A stretch of DNA of 64,000 bases from Amycolatopsis pretoriensis (GCF_900107925.1 NZ_FNUJ01000010.1:248001-312000); one strand, 5' to 3'. Positions 36,389 through 45,350 are shown, counted from the first letter of the stretch. A program made the numbers and translations. The notes: generated by a model not told the origin, from the sequence alone.

Positions 36389-38884
36389 ATGTTCCACCCT
36401 GCCCGAAAAACCCGGAGATGGCTGACCGCGGCCGCCGCGTTCGCGGTCGCGGTGGCCGGCCTCGGCACCGTGCCGGCGGCGAGCGCCGCCGACGCACCGC
36501 AGTGGCAACGGCTCACGCCACCGCTGTCGACGCCCTGGACGAAGGACGTCTCCCCTGCCAATGCCCTCCCCGACTACCCGCGGCCGCAGCTGACCCGCAA
36601 CCAGTGGCAGAACCTCAACGGCGTCTGGGAGTTCGCCAAGGCGACCCCGGGTGAGGCCGCGCCGATCGGGAAGACGCTCGGCGAGCGGATCCTCGTACCG
36701 TACCCGGTCGAGTCCGCGCTGTCCGGGATCATGCGTCACGAGACGAACATGTGGTACCGCCGCACGTTCGAGGTCCCGAAGAACTGGCAGATCGGCAAGG
36801 GGCAGCGGCTGCAGCTGCACTTCCAGGCCGTCGACTACGACGCGACGGTCATCGTCAACGGCAAGACCGTCGCCCGCCACACCGGCGGCTACGACGCGTG
36901 GTCCGTCGACGTCACCGACGCGCTGACCACGAAGAAGACCCAGGAGATCGTCGTCGGCGTCGCGGACCCGAACGACCAGGGCGGACAGCCGATCGGCAAG
37001 CAGCGCCAGCCCGGTGACGGGATCTTCTACACGCCGTCCTCCGGCATCTGGCAGACCGTGTGGATGGAGCCGGTGGCGACCGCGCACGTCGACCGCCTCG
37101 ACGTCACCCCCGATGTGGCGAGTGGTTCGGTCACGGTGAACGCCGTGGTCGGCGGGCCGGTGAAGCAGCGCGTCGAAGCCGTCGCCTACGACCACGGCCG
37201 CCCGGTCGGGCGCGTGTCCGGGGACGCGAACAAGCCGTTGAAGCTCAAGGTGGACCGGCCGCACCTGTGGTCGCCGGACGACCCGTTCCTCTACGACCTG
37301 CGCGTGAAGCTCTCCGGTGGTGACGAAGTCGGTTCGTACTTCGGCATCCGGTCGATCAGCGTCGGCAAGACCGCCGACGGCAAGCAGCGGATGCTGCTCA
37401 ACGGCAAGTTCGTCATGCAGGTCGGCCCGCTCGACCAGGGCTTCTGGCCGGACGGCATCTACACCGCGCCGACCGACGCCGCGCTGAAGTTCGACCTGGA
37501 GCAGGAGAAGGCGCTCGGCTTCAACATGGTGCGCAAGCACATCAAGGTCGAGCCGGACCGCTGGTACTACTACGCCGACAAGCTCGGATTGCTGGTGTGG
37601 CAGGACATGCCGGCGATGAAGGACGACGTCGAGCCGACCCCGGCCTCGCGCGTCAACTACGAGTCCGAGATGCACCGGATGATCGACCAGCACCGCAGCT
37701 TCCCGTCGATCGTCACGTGGGTGCCGTTCAACGAGGGCTGGGGCGACTACGAAGTCGGCCGGATCGCCGACGAGGTCAAGTCGTGGGACCCCTCTCGGCT
37801 GGTGAACGCGGAATCCGGCGTCAACTGCTGCCGGTCCGAACCGGACAGCGGTCGCGGTGACATCTACGACGACCACACCTACACCGGCCCCGGGACGCCG
37901 ACGCAGACCGGGACGCGCGCGGCGGTCGACGGCGAGTACGGCGGTCTCGGCCTCAAGGTCGACGGCCACCAGTTCGACCCGGCGGGCAGCTTCGCCTACG
38001 AGATGGAGCCCGACAGCGCGACGCTGACCCGGCGCTACGGCGAGCTGCAGCAGCGCCTGCTGCTGGTCGCCCAGCGGTGCGGTGTCTCGGCCGGCGTCTA
38101 CACGCAGACCACCGACGTCGAGAAAGAGGTCAACGGCTTCTTCACCTACGACCGGCAGGTGAAGAAGATGGACTTCGCGGCGGTCCGCGCGGCGAACCTG
38201 GCGGTCATCAAGGGCGCCACTGGTGCTCCCGTTGCGGGTCCTTCGGTGCCCCAGGGCACGCCGGGCATCGACGGCATCGCGGCGTACGGGTTCGACGAGA
38301 ACACCGGCACGACGGCGGCGGACAGCGTCGGCGACCACGACGCCACGCTCGTGGGCGGCGCGTCCTGGACCGCGGGCAAGAGCGGTTCGGCGCTGGCGGT
38401 GAACGGGTCGGGCCAGTACGCCGACACGGGCGCCGCGCTGGTGAACACCGAAGGCAGCTACAGCGCGGCGGCGTGGGTGAAGTTCAACGCCGTGGGCGAC
38501 GGCTTCCAGACGGTGGTGAGCCAGGACGGCGACAGCAACAGCGCGTTCTTCCTGCAGTACTCGGGCCAGGACCACCGGCTCGCGATGAGCTTCGTCGGCA
38601 CGCGGGCCCTGGCGCCCACGGCCCCCGAGGCGAACCGCTGGTACCACGTGGTCGGCGTCCGAGACGCGGCCGCGGGAACGCTGAAGCTGTACGTCGACGG
38701 CCAGCTGGCGGCCACGAAGAGCGTCTGCCTCGGTGACGCGTCGACGGGCCACACGGTGATCGGCCGCGGCAAGTACGGCGGCAACCCGGTCGACTACTTG
38801 AACGGGGCCGTGGACCAGGTCCACGTCTACGACCGGGCGCTGTCGGACGCGGACGTGAGCGCGTTGTACACCAGCGGGAAGTAG
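36389..38884 (+). CDS. Secreted GH2-family glycosidase with LamG domain, candidate beta-D-galactofuranosidase
   Basis: 831 residues: signal peptide (1-34), GH2 sugar-binding domain (LNGVWEFAKA, MWYRRTFEVPKNW), Ig-like sandwich, TIM barrel with acid/base Glu449 (WVPFNEGWGDYE) and nucleophile Glu516 (AVDGEYGGLG), a linker, and a C-terminal LamG/concanavalin-type domain (YGFDENTGTTAADSVG, DGQLAATK, NGAVDQVHVYDRALS). ATG 36389 follows CAGGAGGT. GH2 enzymes with galactofuranosidase activity are reported from Streptomyces. The coupling to a galactofuranose-type importer makes that activity likely here, though beta-galactosidase or beta-glucuronidase cannot be excluded. Confidence 0.85.
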   Translation: MFHPARKTRRWLTAAAAFAVAVAGLGTVPAASAADAPQWQRLTPPLSTPWTKDVSPANALPDYPRPQLTRNQWQNLNGVWEFAKATPGEAAPIGKTLGERILVPYPVESALSGIMRHETNMWYRRTFEVPKNWQIGKGQRLQLHFQAVDYDATVIVNGKTVARHTGGYDAWSVDVTDALTTKKTQEIVVGVADPNDQGGQPIGKQRQPGDGIFYTPSSGIWQTVWMEPVATAHVDRLDVTPDVASGSVTVNAVVGGPVKQRVEAVAYDHGRPVGRVSGDANKPLKLKVDRPHLWSPDDPFLYDLRVKLSGGDEVGSYFGIRSISVGKTADGKQRMLLNGKFVMQVGPLDQGFWPDGIYTAPTDAALKFDLEQEKALGFNMVRKHIKVEPDRWYYYADKLGLLVWQDMPAMKDDVEPTPASRVNYESEMHRMIDQHRSFPSIVTWVPFNEGWGDYEVGRIADEVKSWDPSRLVNAESGVNCCRSEPDSGRGDIYDDHTYTGPGTPTQTGTRAAVDGEYGGLGLKVDGHQFDPAGSFAYEMEPDSATLTRRYGELQQRLLLVAQRCGVSAGVYTQTTDVEKEVNGFFTYDRQVKKMDFAAVRAANLAVIKGATGAPVAGPSVPQGTPGIDGIAAYGFDENTGTTAADSVGDHDATLVGGASWTAGKSGSALAVNGSGQYADTGAALVNTEGSYSAAAWVKFNAVGDGFQTVVSQDGDSNSAFFLQYSGQDHRLAMSFVGTRALAPTAPEANRWYHVVGVRDAAAGTLKLYVDGQLAATKSVCLGDASTGHTVIGRGKYGGNPVDYLNGAVDQVHVYDRALSDADVSALYTSGK

Positions 38885-38915
38885 GCAACCGGAAGCACAC
38901 CTGAAGCGTGTTGAG

Positions 38916-38943
38916 CCCGGGGACCGCGATCGCGGTCCCCGGG
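38916..38943 (+). terminator. Intrinsic terminator after the GH2 gene
   Basis: A 28-bp perfect palindrome (38916-38943) 31 bp past the GH2 stop, followed by TTT. It ends the sugar operon before the next secreted protein gene. Confidence 0.75.
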
Positions 38944-38958
38944 TTTCGCATTCAGGGG

Positions 38959-41337
38959 GTGAGCCTTTTGGGCTCTCGAAGATCGTCGCTGCCCGCCCGA
39001 GCGGGCGTCCTCGCCGCCACCGCGGCGTTGTTGCTGGCCGGAACGGCGCTGCCGGCTTCGGCCACGCAGATCACGTCGATCCAGTCGACGTCCTGGTCGT
39101 ACATCGACTCGGCCCAGCCGAAGAAGAGCTTCGCCGACCCGGCCGGTGACGCACCGATCGGTGCGAAGACCGACCACGGCAAGAAGCACGTTTCGAAGTC
39201 CTACTTCACGTTCGACCTTTCCGGGCTGCGCGGCGCCAAGGTGCTCTCCGCGGAGCTGTCCGGAAAGGAGACCGCGGTCGCCGACTGCTCGGCGCCGCGC
39301 GGCACCGAGCTGTGGGTCACGGCCCCGGTGAAGAAGGCGCCGACCTGGGACGACCAGCCTCGCGAGCTGACCAAGCTGGCCGGCCCGGGCAGCCTCGACG
39401 TCTGCCCGTCGGACTACCTCGACTGGGACGCCGGACCGGTGCTGCAGCAGGCGATCGACGCCGGTCGCACGTCGCTGACCATGGTGCTGCGCCTGCCGGA
39501 CAACCAGCAGTACAACCCGCGGTTCGGCCGCACCTACCGGCCGATGCTGTACGTCAGCATGGACAAGAACCAGCCGCCGGTGACGCCGACCGCGCTCAAG
39601 ACCGGTGCGCACCCCTGCGCGGAAACCCCGCTCGTCCGCCGCGGCGGCGCCGCGATGTCGGCCACCGTCAGCGATCCGGACGACTACAGCTTCGAGGCCG
39701 AGTTCGCCTGGTGGCCGGTGGACCACCCCGACCAGCGCGCGACCGGCATCGACTACGTCTACGGCTCCGGCGCGTACTTCGACCCCGACTCGCAGCTCGC
39801 GGACGGCGTCACCTACGCGTGGCAGGTCCGCGCGAAGGACAGCCTGGCCGCGAGCCCGTGGAGCGAAACCTGCCGGTTCACCACGGACTTCACCCCACCG
39901 GCCACGGCGCCGACGGTCACCTCGACCGACTACGTGTACGAGGTGCCAGGCAAGGGCGGCATCGGCATCCCGGGCGACTTCACCCTCGACGCGGGTGGGG
40001 ACACCCAGGTCGTCGGCTTCCAGTGGCAGGCCGGGTTCACCGACAGCGGGTACGTCGCGGCCGACCGGCCCGGCGGCACGGCCACCGTCCGGTACACCCC
40101 GCGCGACGACGGCCCGATGAGCATGTCCGCGAACGGCCTCGACGCCGCCGGGAACTACGGCCCGTCGGGCGACTACCGGTTCTTCGTGGCCCGCAACGGT
40201 CCCTCGATGACGTGCACGCCGGCCCGGGCCTTCCTGGGCGAGACGCGGCAGTGCGTGTTCGGCCCGCACAGCACCGACGGCGCCACCGAGTACCTCTACA
40301 AGATCGACGACGAGCCGGAGGTCACCGTACCCGCGGGCCCGGACGGCACCGCAGCGATCAGCGTCACCCCGACCGACGCCGCGAAGTCCTACCGCGTCAG
40401 CGTGCGGGCCCGGATGACCAACGGCAACCTGTCCGGCGACGGCGGCGGCCAGATCGACATCGACCGGGGCGCACCCACGGTCGACGTGCCGGCCGACGCC
40501 ATGGTCGGCAAGCCGGTCGTCCTGACGTTGCACGCCGTGCTGCCCGGTTCGACGTCGTTCACCTACGACTGGGACTACGGCGAGCCGGTGACCGTCCCGG
40601 TCGGGCCGGACGGCACGGCGCGGGTCACCGTGGTGCCGGACCGGCCGTACTACCACACGGTTCGGGTGTACTCGACGACCGCGGCCGGGCTCGGGTCGGC
40701 GACGAACGAAGAGAGCGTCATGATCGGCTCGGACGAACCGACCATCACGAGCACCGACTTCCCCGAGTGCTGCGAAGGCGGCTACGAAACCACGCCGGGC
40801 ACGTTCACGTTCTCGTCGTCGCTTCCCGGCGTCGTGAGCTACACGTACTCGTTCTTCGGGGCGGCGCCGGTCACGGTGCCCGCGGGACCGGACGGCACGG
40901 CGAGCGTCACCTTGACGCCGCTCAGCACCGACACGCAGTACCTGGACGTGACGAGCAAGTCCGCCGACGGATGGGTGTCGGCGCCGGGCTACTACCGCTT
41001 CTACCCGAAGTCGGCCGCCCCGCCGCTCACCTGTGACGCGACGGGCAACCTGCGGCCCGGCCAGGTGGTCCGCTGCACGCTGACGCCGGTCCAGCCGGGG
41101 TTGGCCTCGTACGGCTACCGCATCAGGGCGAACGAGACGACGCCGGATGTGGTGGTCCAGCCGAACGCCGACGGCACGGGGACCTTCGAGTTCACCGCGC
41201 CGCCGACCGACACGAAGATCTTCCTGTACGTGGACGCGTGGAGCGCCAACGCGGCGGGCCAGCGCACGGAGACGTCGTACGAGAGCTACTACGTCGACCC
41301 GGACGCGGCGGCGAGCCGGGTGACGCGCGCAGTTTGA
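38959..41337 (+). CDS. Large secreted protein with DNRLRE-like N-terminal domain and repeated Ig-like domains
   Basis: 792 residues (start GTG 38959; TTG 38968, spaced better from AGGGGGTGA, is an alternative). A signal peptide ends near LPASATQ. The first domain (YFTFDLSGLRGAKVLSAEL, TWDDQPRELTKLAG, RTYRPMLYVS) is of the DNRLRE/CBM96 stalk type. Then follow several Ig-like units; a recurring edge motif V(T/P)VPAGPDGTA appears about four times (near residues 470, 565, 650 and in variant form at 760). Such proteins adhere to surfaces or cell-wall glycans. No catalytic motif is visible. It stands alone behind a terminator. Confidence 0.8.
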   Translation: MSLLGSRRSSLPARAGVLAATAALLLAGTALPASATQITSIQSTSWSYIDSAQPKKSFADPAGDAPIGAKTDHGKKHVSKSYFTFDLSGLRGAKVLSAELSGKETAVADCSAPRGTELWVTAPVKKAPTWDDQPRELTKLAGPGSLDVCPSDYLDWDAGPVLQQAIDAGRTSLTMVLRLPDNQQYNPRFGRTYRPMLYVSMDKNQPPVTPTALKTGAHPCAETPLVRRGGAAMSATVSDPDDYSFEAEFAWWPVDHPDQRATGIDYVYGSGAYFDPDSQLADGVTYAWQVRAKDSLAASPWSETCRFTTDFTPPATAPTVTSTDYVYEVPGKGGIGIPGDFTLDAGGDTQVVGFQWQAGFTDSGYVAADRPGGTATVRYTPRDDGPMSMSANGLDAAGNYGPSGDYRFFVARNGPSMTCTPARAFLGETRQCVFGPHSTDGATEYLYKIDDEPEVTVPAGPDGTAAISVTPTDAAKSYRVSVRARMTNGNLSGDGGGQIDIDRGAPTVDVPADAMVGKPVVLTLHAVLPGSTSFTYDWDYGEPVTVPVGPDGTARVTVVPDRPYYHTVRVYSTTAAGLGSATNEESVMIGSDEPTITSTDFPECCEGGYETTPGTFTFSSSLPGVVSYTYSFFGAAPVTVPAGPDGTASVTLTPLSTDTQYLDVTSKSADGWVSAPGYYRFYPKSAAPPLTCDATGNLRPGQVVRCTLTPVQPGLASYGYRIRANETTPDVVVQPNADGTGTFEFTAPPTDTKIFLYVDAWSANAAGQRTETSYESYYVDPDAAASRVTRAV

Positions 41338-41364
41338 CCTGGAGCCCGCTCCAGCCGCTACCGT
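41334..41364 (+). promoter_or_regulatory. MerR-type promoter with dyad in a 19-bp spacer
   Basis: TTGACC (41334-41339) and TACCGT (41359-41364) are separated by 19 bp. The spacer holds CTGGAGC-CC-GCTCCAG (41339-41354), a perfect 7+2+7 dyad. This over-long spacer with an internal operator is the hallmark of MerR-activated promoters. The ATG at 41372 is 8 bp after the -10, so the transcript would be leaderless. Confidence 0.7.
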
Positions 41365-41371
41365 CGCTGTC

Positions 41372-41770
41372 ATGACCGATGATCGTTTCGAACGCGGCAA
41401 GCGGGCTCTGGTCGACCTCAACGGCGAAGAGACCGCGCAGCGCGTGCTCGACAGCCTCGCCGACATCTCGCCGAAGCTCTCCGACAGTCTCGTGTCGTGG
41501 GGCTTCGGCGAGATCTACACGCGGCCGGCGCTCGTGCCGCGCGACCGGCAGCTCGTCACGCTCGGCATGCTCACCGCGCTCGGCGGGTGCGAGCCGCAGC
41601 TGGAAGTGCACGTCAACGCGTCGCTCAACGCCGGCCTGAAGCCGGAAGAGATCGTCGAAGCGCTGCTGCAGTCGGCCGCCTACTGCGGCTTCCCCCGGGC
41701 GCTCAACGCGACCGCCGTCGCGAAGAAGGTCTTCGCCGAACGCGGGCTGCTGCCGGTGGCCGACGCATGA
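41372..41770 (+). CDS. Carboxymuconolactone decarboxylase (CMD) family protein
   Basis: 132 residues, all-helical, with RDRQLVTLGMLTALGGCEPQLEVHVNASLNAGLKPEEI in the middle (quoted by its ends: RDRQLVTLGML and GLKPEEIVEALL) and AAYCGFPRALNA near the end. The AhpD-type CxxC pair is absent, so a thiol peroxidase role is unlikely; it resembles PcaC-like or gamma-lactone decarboxylases of unknown substrate. It is led by a MerR-type promoter and coupled by ATGA to an epimerase-like gene. Confidence 0.85.
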   Translation: MTDDRFERGKRALVDLNGEETAQRVLDSLADISPKLSDSLVSWGFGEIYTRPALVPRDRQLVTLGMLTALGGCEPQLEVHVNASLNAGLKPEEIVEALLQSAAYCGFPRALNATAVAKKVFAERGLLPVADA

Positions 41771-42432
41771 GGGTCGTCCTCTTCGGCGCGACCGGCATGG
41801 TCGGCCAGGGCGCGCTGCGGGAGTGCCTGCTCGACGAGCGCGTCGAGGCGGTGCTGGCGGTCGGCCGGTCCCCGCTCGGCGAGACGCACCCGAAGCTCAC
41901 CGAACTGGTGCGCGAAGACCTCTTCGCCCTGGACCCGATCGACGGCTACGACGTCTGCCTCTTCTGCCTCGGCGTCTCCTCGGTCGGCATGGCACCGGCG
42001 GACTACGAGCGGATCACCTACCAGCTGACCCTGTCGGTGGCCGGGAAGCTGCCCGAGGGAACCGCGTTCGTGTACGTCTCGGGTCAGGGCACCGACAGCA
42101 CCGAACGCGGCCGCGTGCGGTGGGCGCGCGTCAAGGGCGCCACCGAAAACGCGCTCGCGAAGCTGCCGCTGCGCACCTTCGCCGTCCGTCCCGGCTACAT
42201 CCAGCCGCTGTACGGGATCACGTCGAAAACCCGGCTGTACCGGACGCTCTACCGCGTCGCGATGCCGCTGTACCCGGTGCTGCGGCGGCTGTTCCCGGGG
42301 TTCGTCACGACCAACCGGGAGCTCGCCCTGGCGATGCTGGAAGTCGCCGAGAACGGCTACGAGAAGCGCGTGCTCGAGAACGCCGACCTCGTCACCGCCG
42401 CCGCGCGACGAGCCCGGCCAGCAGGTTCGTGA
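41767..42432 (+). CDS. NAD(P)-binding Rossmann protein (atypical SDR/epimerase-like)
   Basis: 221 residues. Starts with the dinucleotide motif VVLFGATGMVGQGAL, then CLFCLGVSSVGM and VYVSGQGTDSTERG, with KGATENALAKLPLRTFAVRPGYIQP. This is the SDR-a type related to NAD-dependent epimerases; the catalytic Tyr-x-x-x-Lys is not in its usual place, so it may be a quinone-reductase-like or non-catalytic sensor. ATGA overlap with the CMD gene. The 3' end overlaps the convergent TetR gene by 41 bp. Confidence 0.82.
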   Translation: MRVVLFGATGMVGQGALRECLLDERVEAVLAVGRSPLGETHPKLTELVREDLFALDPIDGYDVCLFCLGVSSVGMAPADYERITYQLTLSVAGKLPEGTAFVYVSGQGTDSTERGRVRWARVKGATENALAKLPLRTFAVRPGYIQPLYGITSKTRLYRTLYRVAMPLYPVLRRLFPGFVTTNRELALAMLEVAENGYEKRVLENADLVTAAARRARPAGS

Positions 42433-43054
42433 GGCCCTCGGCCAGCCCGTCCGCGAACGTCGGCACCCCGCCCACCTCGGCGGCGGCCGCCGCGACGGCG
42501 TCGGTCGGGTTGGCGTACGGCCACGCCCCCGACACCACGATCACCACGCCGAGGGCGAACTGGCGGGCCCCTTCGGCGGAGAGTTCCGGCACCCGCGTCC
42601 GGACCAGCGCGCCGAGCCGCTCGGTGTTGGCCGCGGCGCGGCCCTTGAAGCCGCGGGCGAACTCCGGCGAGATGTTGCGTTCCAGCACCGGCGCCATCGC
42701 GCTGACCAGCTCGCACAACAGCCGGCGCTCGGCCAGCGTCGCGGCGATCGTCCCCGCGACCCGCTCCTCGCGCGCGTAGCCGGGGTCCGGCGGCGCGGGG
42801 TCGCCGAGTGCGCCGTCCAGCTCGTCGAGCCACGCCGTCCACGCGGTGTCGAGGACTTCCAGGAAGACCGCTTCCCGGCTGTCGAAGTAGCGGAGCACGT
42901 TGGACTTCGCGAGCCCGACGCGGCAGGCCAGCTCCCGCAGGCTGATGTCGGCGACCGGGCGCTCGGCCAGCAGCTCCCGCGCGGCGGCGAGGATCGCGGT
43001 GCGGCGCGCCTCGATCTGCTCCGGCCGCCGGGCACGCTGGAATCCGGCGCTCAT
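42392..43054 (-). CDS. TetR family transcriptional regulator
   Basis: 220 residues. HTH: VADISLRELACRVGLAKSNVLRYFDSREAVF, quoted by its ends ADISLRELACRVGL and KSNVLRYFDSREAVF. The C-terminal domain has LERNISPEFARGFKGRAA and ends in NLLAGLVARRR, of the TetR_C type found beside oxidoreductases. Start ATG 43054. It converges with the CMD/epimerase pair and has no obvious divergent target; the upstream minus-strand PGPGW gene lies only 20 bp away and may be co-transcribed with it. Confidence 0.82.
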   Translation of the reverse strand: MSAGFQRARRPEQIEARRTAILAAARELLAERPVADISLRELACRVGLAKSNVLRYFDSREAVFLEVLDTAWTAWLDELDGALGDPAPPDPGYAREERVAGTIAATLAERRLLCELVSAMAPVLERNISPEFARGFKGRAAANTERLGALVRTRVPELSAEGARQFALGVVIVVSGAWPYANPTDAVAAAAAEVGGVPTFADGLAEGLTNLLAGLVARRR

Positions 43055-43073
43055 GGCGCCGACAGTATCGCCC

Positions 43074-43490
43074 TCAGCTGCGGCTGGTGGCCTCGCGCCG
43101 GGACTTGACCCGCCGGTAGCTCCAGATCAGCAGCGCGAAGAGGATCACCGACGACAGGATCAGGCTCGACCCGGTGCTCCAGCCGGCGAACGGCAGCGAC
43201 TTCACCGTGCCCCAGACGATCCCCGCCGCCAGCAGCGCCAGCCCGGCCAGCACCGACCCGGCGATCCGCAACGGCGAGGACACGCTCTCCTCGGCCGCCT
43301 TCATCGCGCGGTCGCGCACCGGGTCGACGTACCGCTCGAGCGCCGGGAACTCCGAGGCCAGCAGCAGGAGCCCGGCGAGCACGAGCAGCAGCCCGGGGCC
43401 GGGCAGGACGAGCAGCAGCACCCCGACCAGCAGCAGGACGGCACCCGCCACCGTGATCAGGATCCGCTTCGCCTGTTTGCCGATGCCCAC
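43074..43490 (-). CDS. PGPGW-domain (TIGR02611-like) membrane protein
   Basis: 138 residues with four hydrophobic stretches in two pairs. The first pair flanks the hallmark LLVLPGPGLLLVLAGLLLLAS; the second is VLAGLALLAAGIVW and LSSVILFALLIWSYRR. Such proteins are small inner-membrane proteins of unknown function. Start GTG 43490 lies within the last codons of the serine hydrolase gene (34-bp overlap), so it is translated from that transcript. Confidence 0.8.
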   Translation of the reverse strand: MGIGKQAKRILITVAGAVLLLVGVLLLVLPGPGLLLVLAGLLLLASEFPALERYVDPVRDRAMKAAEESVSSPLRIAGSVLAGLALLAAGIVWGTVKSLPFAGWSTGSSLILSSVILFALLIWSYRRVKSRREATSRS

Positions 43491-44881
43491 TGGGCGTCTC
43501 CCCTCGTTTCGTCCGATTCTTCCTGGTCGCGGCCTCGCGTGCCACTCACGAGGACCCGTGCCCTGGCCACGGCCACGGTCAGGCCCGCCAGCGCGACCAC
43601 GCCGAGCGCGACGACGAGCCCCGGCCAGACGTAGAGCACCTGCGCGTAGGTACCCCGCCGGCCGGCGAATACCCACCCGAGCAGCTGCGGCAGGAAGGCC
43701 GGCGGGACGAGCGGGAGCAACGGCGGCACGACCCGCCACCACCGGGGCTTCCGGCGGGCCCGCCGGACCCCCAGGACGGCCAGTCCGACCGCGATCACCA
43801 CCAGCGCGACGAGGACCCAGTCGGCGATCACCCCGGCGGGCAGCGCGGGCTCCGGCGCCCCGCCTTCCAGCAGGCTCGCGAGGCCCTGGGCCAGCAGTTC
43901 CGCCTCGTTGTCGAGCGCCATCCCGGTGTTGGCCACCACGGCGACGCCGTAGCCGCCGGGCAGCAGCACCTGCGCGGCAGTGTGGGAGAACCAGTCCCCG
44001 GTGTGCGACGCCCGGCCGTCCCGGACGCGCCAGCCCAGCGCGTAGTCGTGACCGGGTGCCGGGGTGTGCGCCAGCCGGACCGACTCCGGGGTGAGCACGC
44101 CGCCACCATCCCGCTGGGCGCGTAGCCACTTCGCCAGGTCTTCCGCGGTGCTCAGGACGCCGTGGCTGCCACCGGTGAACCAGTCCGGTTCGGACACCGG
44201 TACCTCGAACCCGAAGGCGCGGACGTACCCGGCGGTCCCGGGCGGAGCGTCCACGGAGGAGCTGGCGGACATGCCGAGCGGCGCGAACAGTCTCGTCTTC
44301 AGGTACTGCGCGAACGGCTGCCCGGCGACGACCTCGACGATCCGGGCGGCCACTTCGTAGTTCGGGTTGTGGTAGTGGAACTGCGTCCCGGGCTCGCTCG
44401 CCAGCGGTGCGTCCTTCAGCCGCGCGACGGCCTCGGCGAGGGTGTGCGGCTGCGACAGCGCGAGGTCGGGGAAGGCGGAATCGGCCATCCCGGACGTCTG
44501 GTCCAGCAGCATCCGGACGGTGATCCGCGCACCGCGGGCGTCGGCGAGCCGAAAGTCCGGCAGGTAGCGCGTGACGGGCTCGTCCAGCTCGAGCTGGTTG
44601 TGTTCGACGAGCTGAAGCACGGCGAAGGCGGTCATGGACTTGCTCAGCGACGCGATCGGCAGCGGCGTCGACGCGGTGATCGGCGCGCCGTCTGCGTCGT
44701 GGCCGTAGCCGGCGGCGCGGACGACGTCCCCGTCGTGGGTGACGGCGACCGCGGCACCGGGCAGGCCGGTGTGGTCGAGGTAGGCGCGGACGTACTCGTC
44801 GACGTCGGGCCGCTGCCCGGCGGCGGCCGGGGTCGCGGTGGCGAGCAGGAGCGTCGCGAGCAGGAGGAAAAGCCTGGTCAT
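43457..44881 (-). CDS. Exported serine hydrolase (class C beta-lactamase/DD-peptidase fold) with C-terminal membrane anchor
   Basis: 474 residues: signal peptide (1-22), penicillin-binding-type domain with SLSKSMTAF (SxxK nucleophile), FHYHNPNYEVA (YxN) and GDWFSHTAAQ (third-box position, HTG-like GRASHTGD), then about three membrane spans from residue 350 (VIADWVLVALVVIAVGLAVLG; PPAFLPQLLGW; VLYVWPGLVVALGVVAL). It is likely a cell-surface esterase or D-stereospecific peptidase rather than a resistance enzyme. ATG 44881 has no clear Shine-Dalgarno sequence. Confidence 0.85.
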   Translation of the reverse strand: MTRLFLLLATLLLATATPAAAGQRPDVDEYVRAYLDHTGLPGAAVAVTHDGDVVRAAGYGHDADGAPITASTPLPIASLSKSMTAFAVLQLVEHNQLELDEPVTRYLPDFRLADARGARITVRMLLDQTSGMADSAFPDLALSQPHTLAEAVARLKDAPLASEPGTQFHYHNPNYEVAARIVEVVAGQPFAQYLKTRLFAPLGMSASSSVDAPPGTAGYVRAFGFEVPVSEPDWFTGGSHGVLSTAEDLAKWLRAQRDGGGVLTPESVRLAHTPAPGHDYALGWRVRDGRASHTGDWFSHTAAQVLLPGGYGVAVVANTGMALDNEAELLAQGLASLLEGGAPEPALPAGVIADWVLVALVVIAVGLAVLGVRRARRKPRWWRVVPPLLPLVPPAFLPQLLGWVFAGRRGTYAQVLYVWPGLVVALGVVALAGLTVAVARARVLVSGTRGRDQEESDETRGDAQWASANRRSGS

Positions 44882-44980
44882 GGCGGTGAAGGTAGATCTT
44901 TTGCGGGTCCGCGGGCCGCTGCCGGACGACGTCGGCCACCCCCGACTTTCGGCAGGGTCTTGACAATCCGGCTATATTCA

Positions 44981-45014
44981 ACGCGTTGGTTGATAAAAAG
45001 ATTGGTTGATAAAG
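44981..45014 (+). promoter_or_regulatory. Operator/promoter of the arsR-like operon
   Basis: TTGGTTGATAAA is repeated directly at 44986-44997 and 45002-45013, ending one base before the arsR ATG. CAACGCGTTG, a 10-bp palindrome, overlaps the first copy (44980-44989). No Shine-Dalgarno sequence is present, so the repeat region doubles as the translation start region. Confidence 0.55.
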
Positions 45015-45350
45015 ATGCCGGTTGACGAGGAGGCGCTGGACCGGGCGTTCACCGCGCTCGGCGACCCGATCCGCCGGGCCCTGATCGCCCGGCTGTCCCG
45101 CGGCGAAGCGACGGTCAACGAGCTGGCCGAGCCGTTCGCGATCACGAAGCAGGCGGTGTCCCGGCACATCGGGGTACTGGAGCAGGCCGGCTTGATCACG
45201 CGCAGCCGCGACGGCCAGCGCCGGCCGTGCCACCTGGTGCCGTCCGCCCTCGAAGCGCTGACGAGCTGGATCGACACGTACCGGCTGGCCACCGAACGCA
45301 GCTACCGGCGGCTCGACGCCGTCCTGGAAACCTTGGAGGAATCGCCGTGA
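45015..45350 (+). CDS. ArsR/SdpR-type winged-helix repressor
   Basis: 111 residues. FTALGDPIRRALIARLSRGEATVNELAEPFAITKQAVSRHIGVLEQAGLI (ends: FTALGDPIRRALIARL and KQAVSRHIGVLEQAGLI) is the ArsR helix-turn-helix. No metal-binding Cys box, as in the SdpR branch that partners with SRPBCC proteins. ATG 45015 preferred over TTG 45006. Coupled by GTGA to the SRPBCC gene; it probably autoregulates through the direct repeats at its start. Confidence 0.9.
   Translation: MPVDEEALDRAFTALGDPIRRALIARLSRGEATVNELAEPFAITKQAVSRHIGVLEQAGLITRSRDGQRRPCHLVPSALEALTSWIDTYRLATERSYRRLDAVLETLEESP

Noticed and set aside
43457..44881. Serine hydrolase as beta-lactam resistance gene
   Set aside because: It has a C-terminal multi-span membrane anchor and the esterase/DD-peptidase-like motif set; no ampR-like regulator nearby.
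44960..44977. TTGACA and TATATT as a -35/-10 pair before arsR
   Set aside because: Only 7 bp lie between them, far from a usable spacing; they may belong to different promoters.
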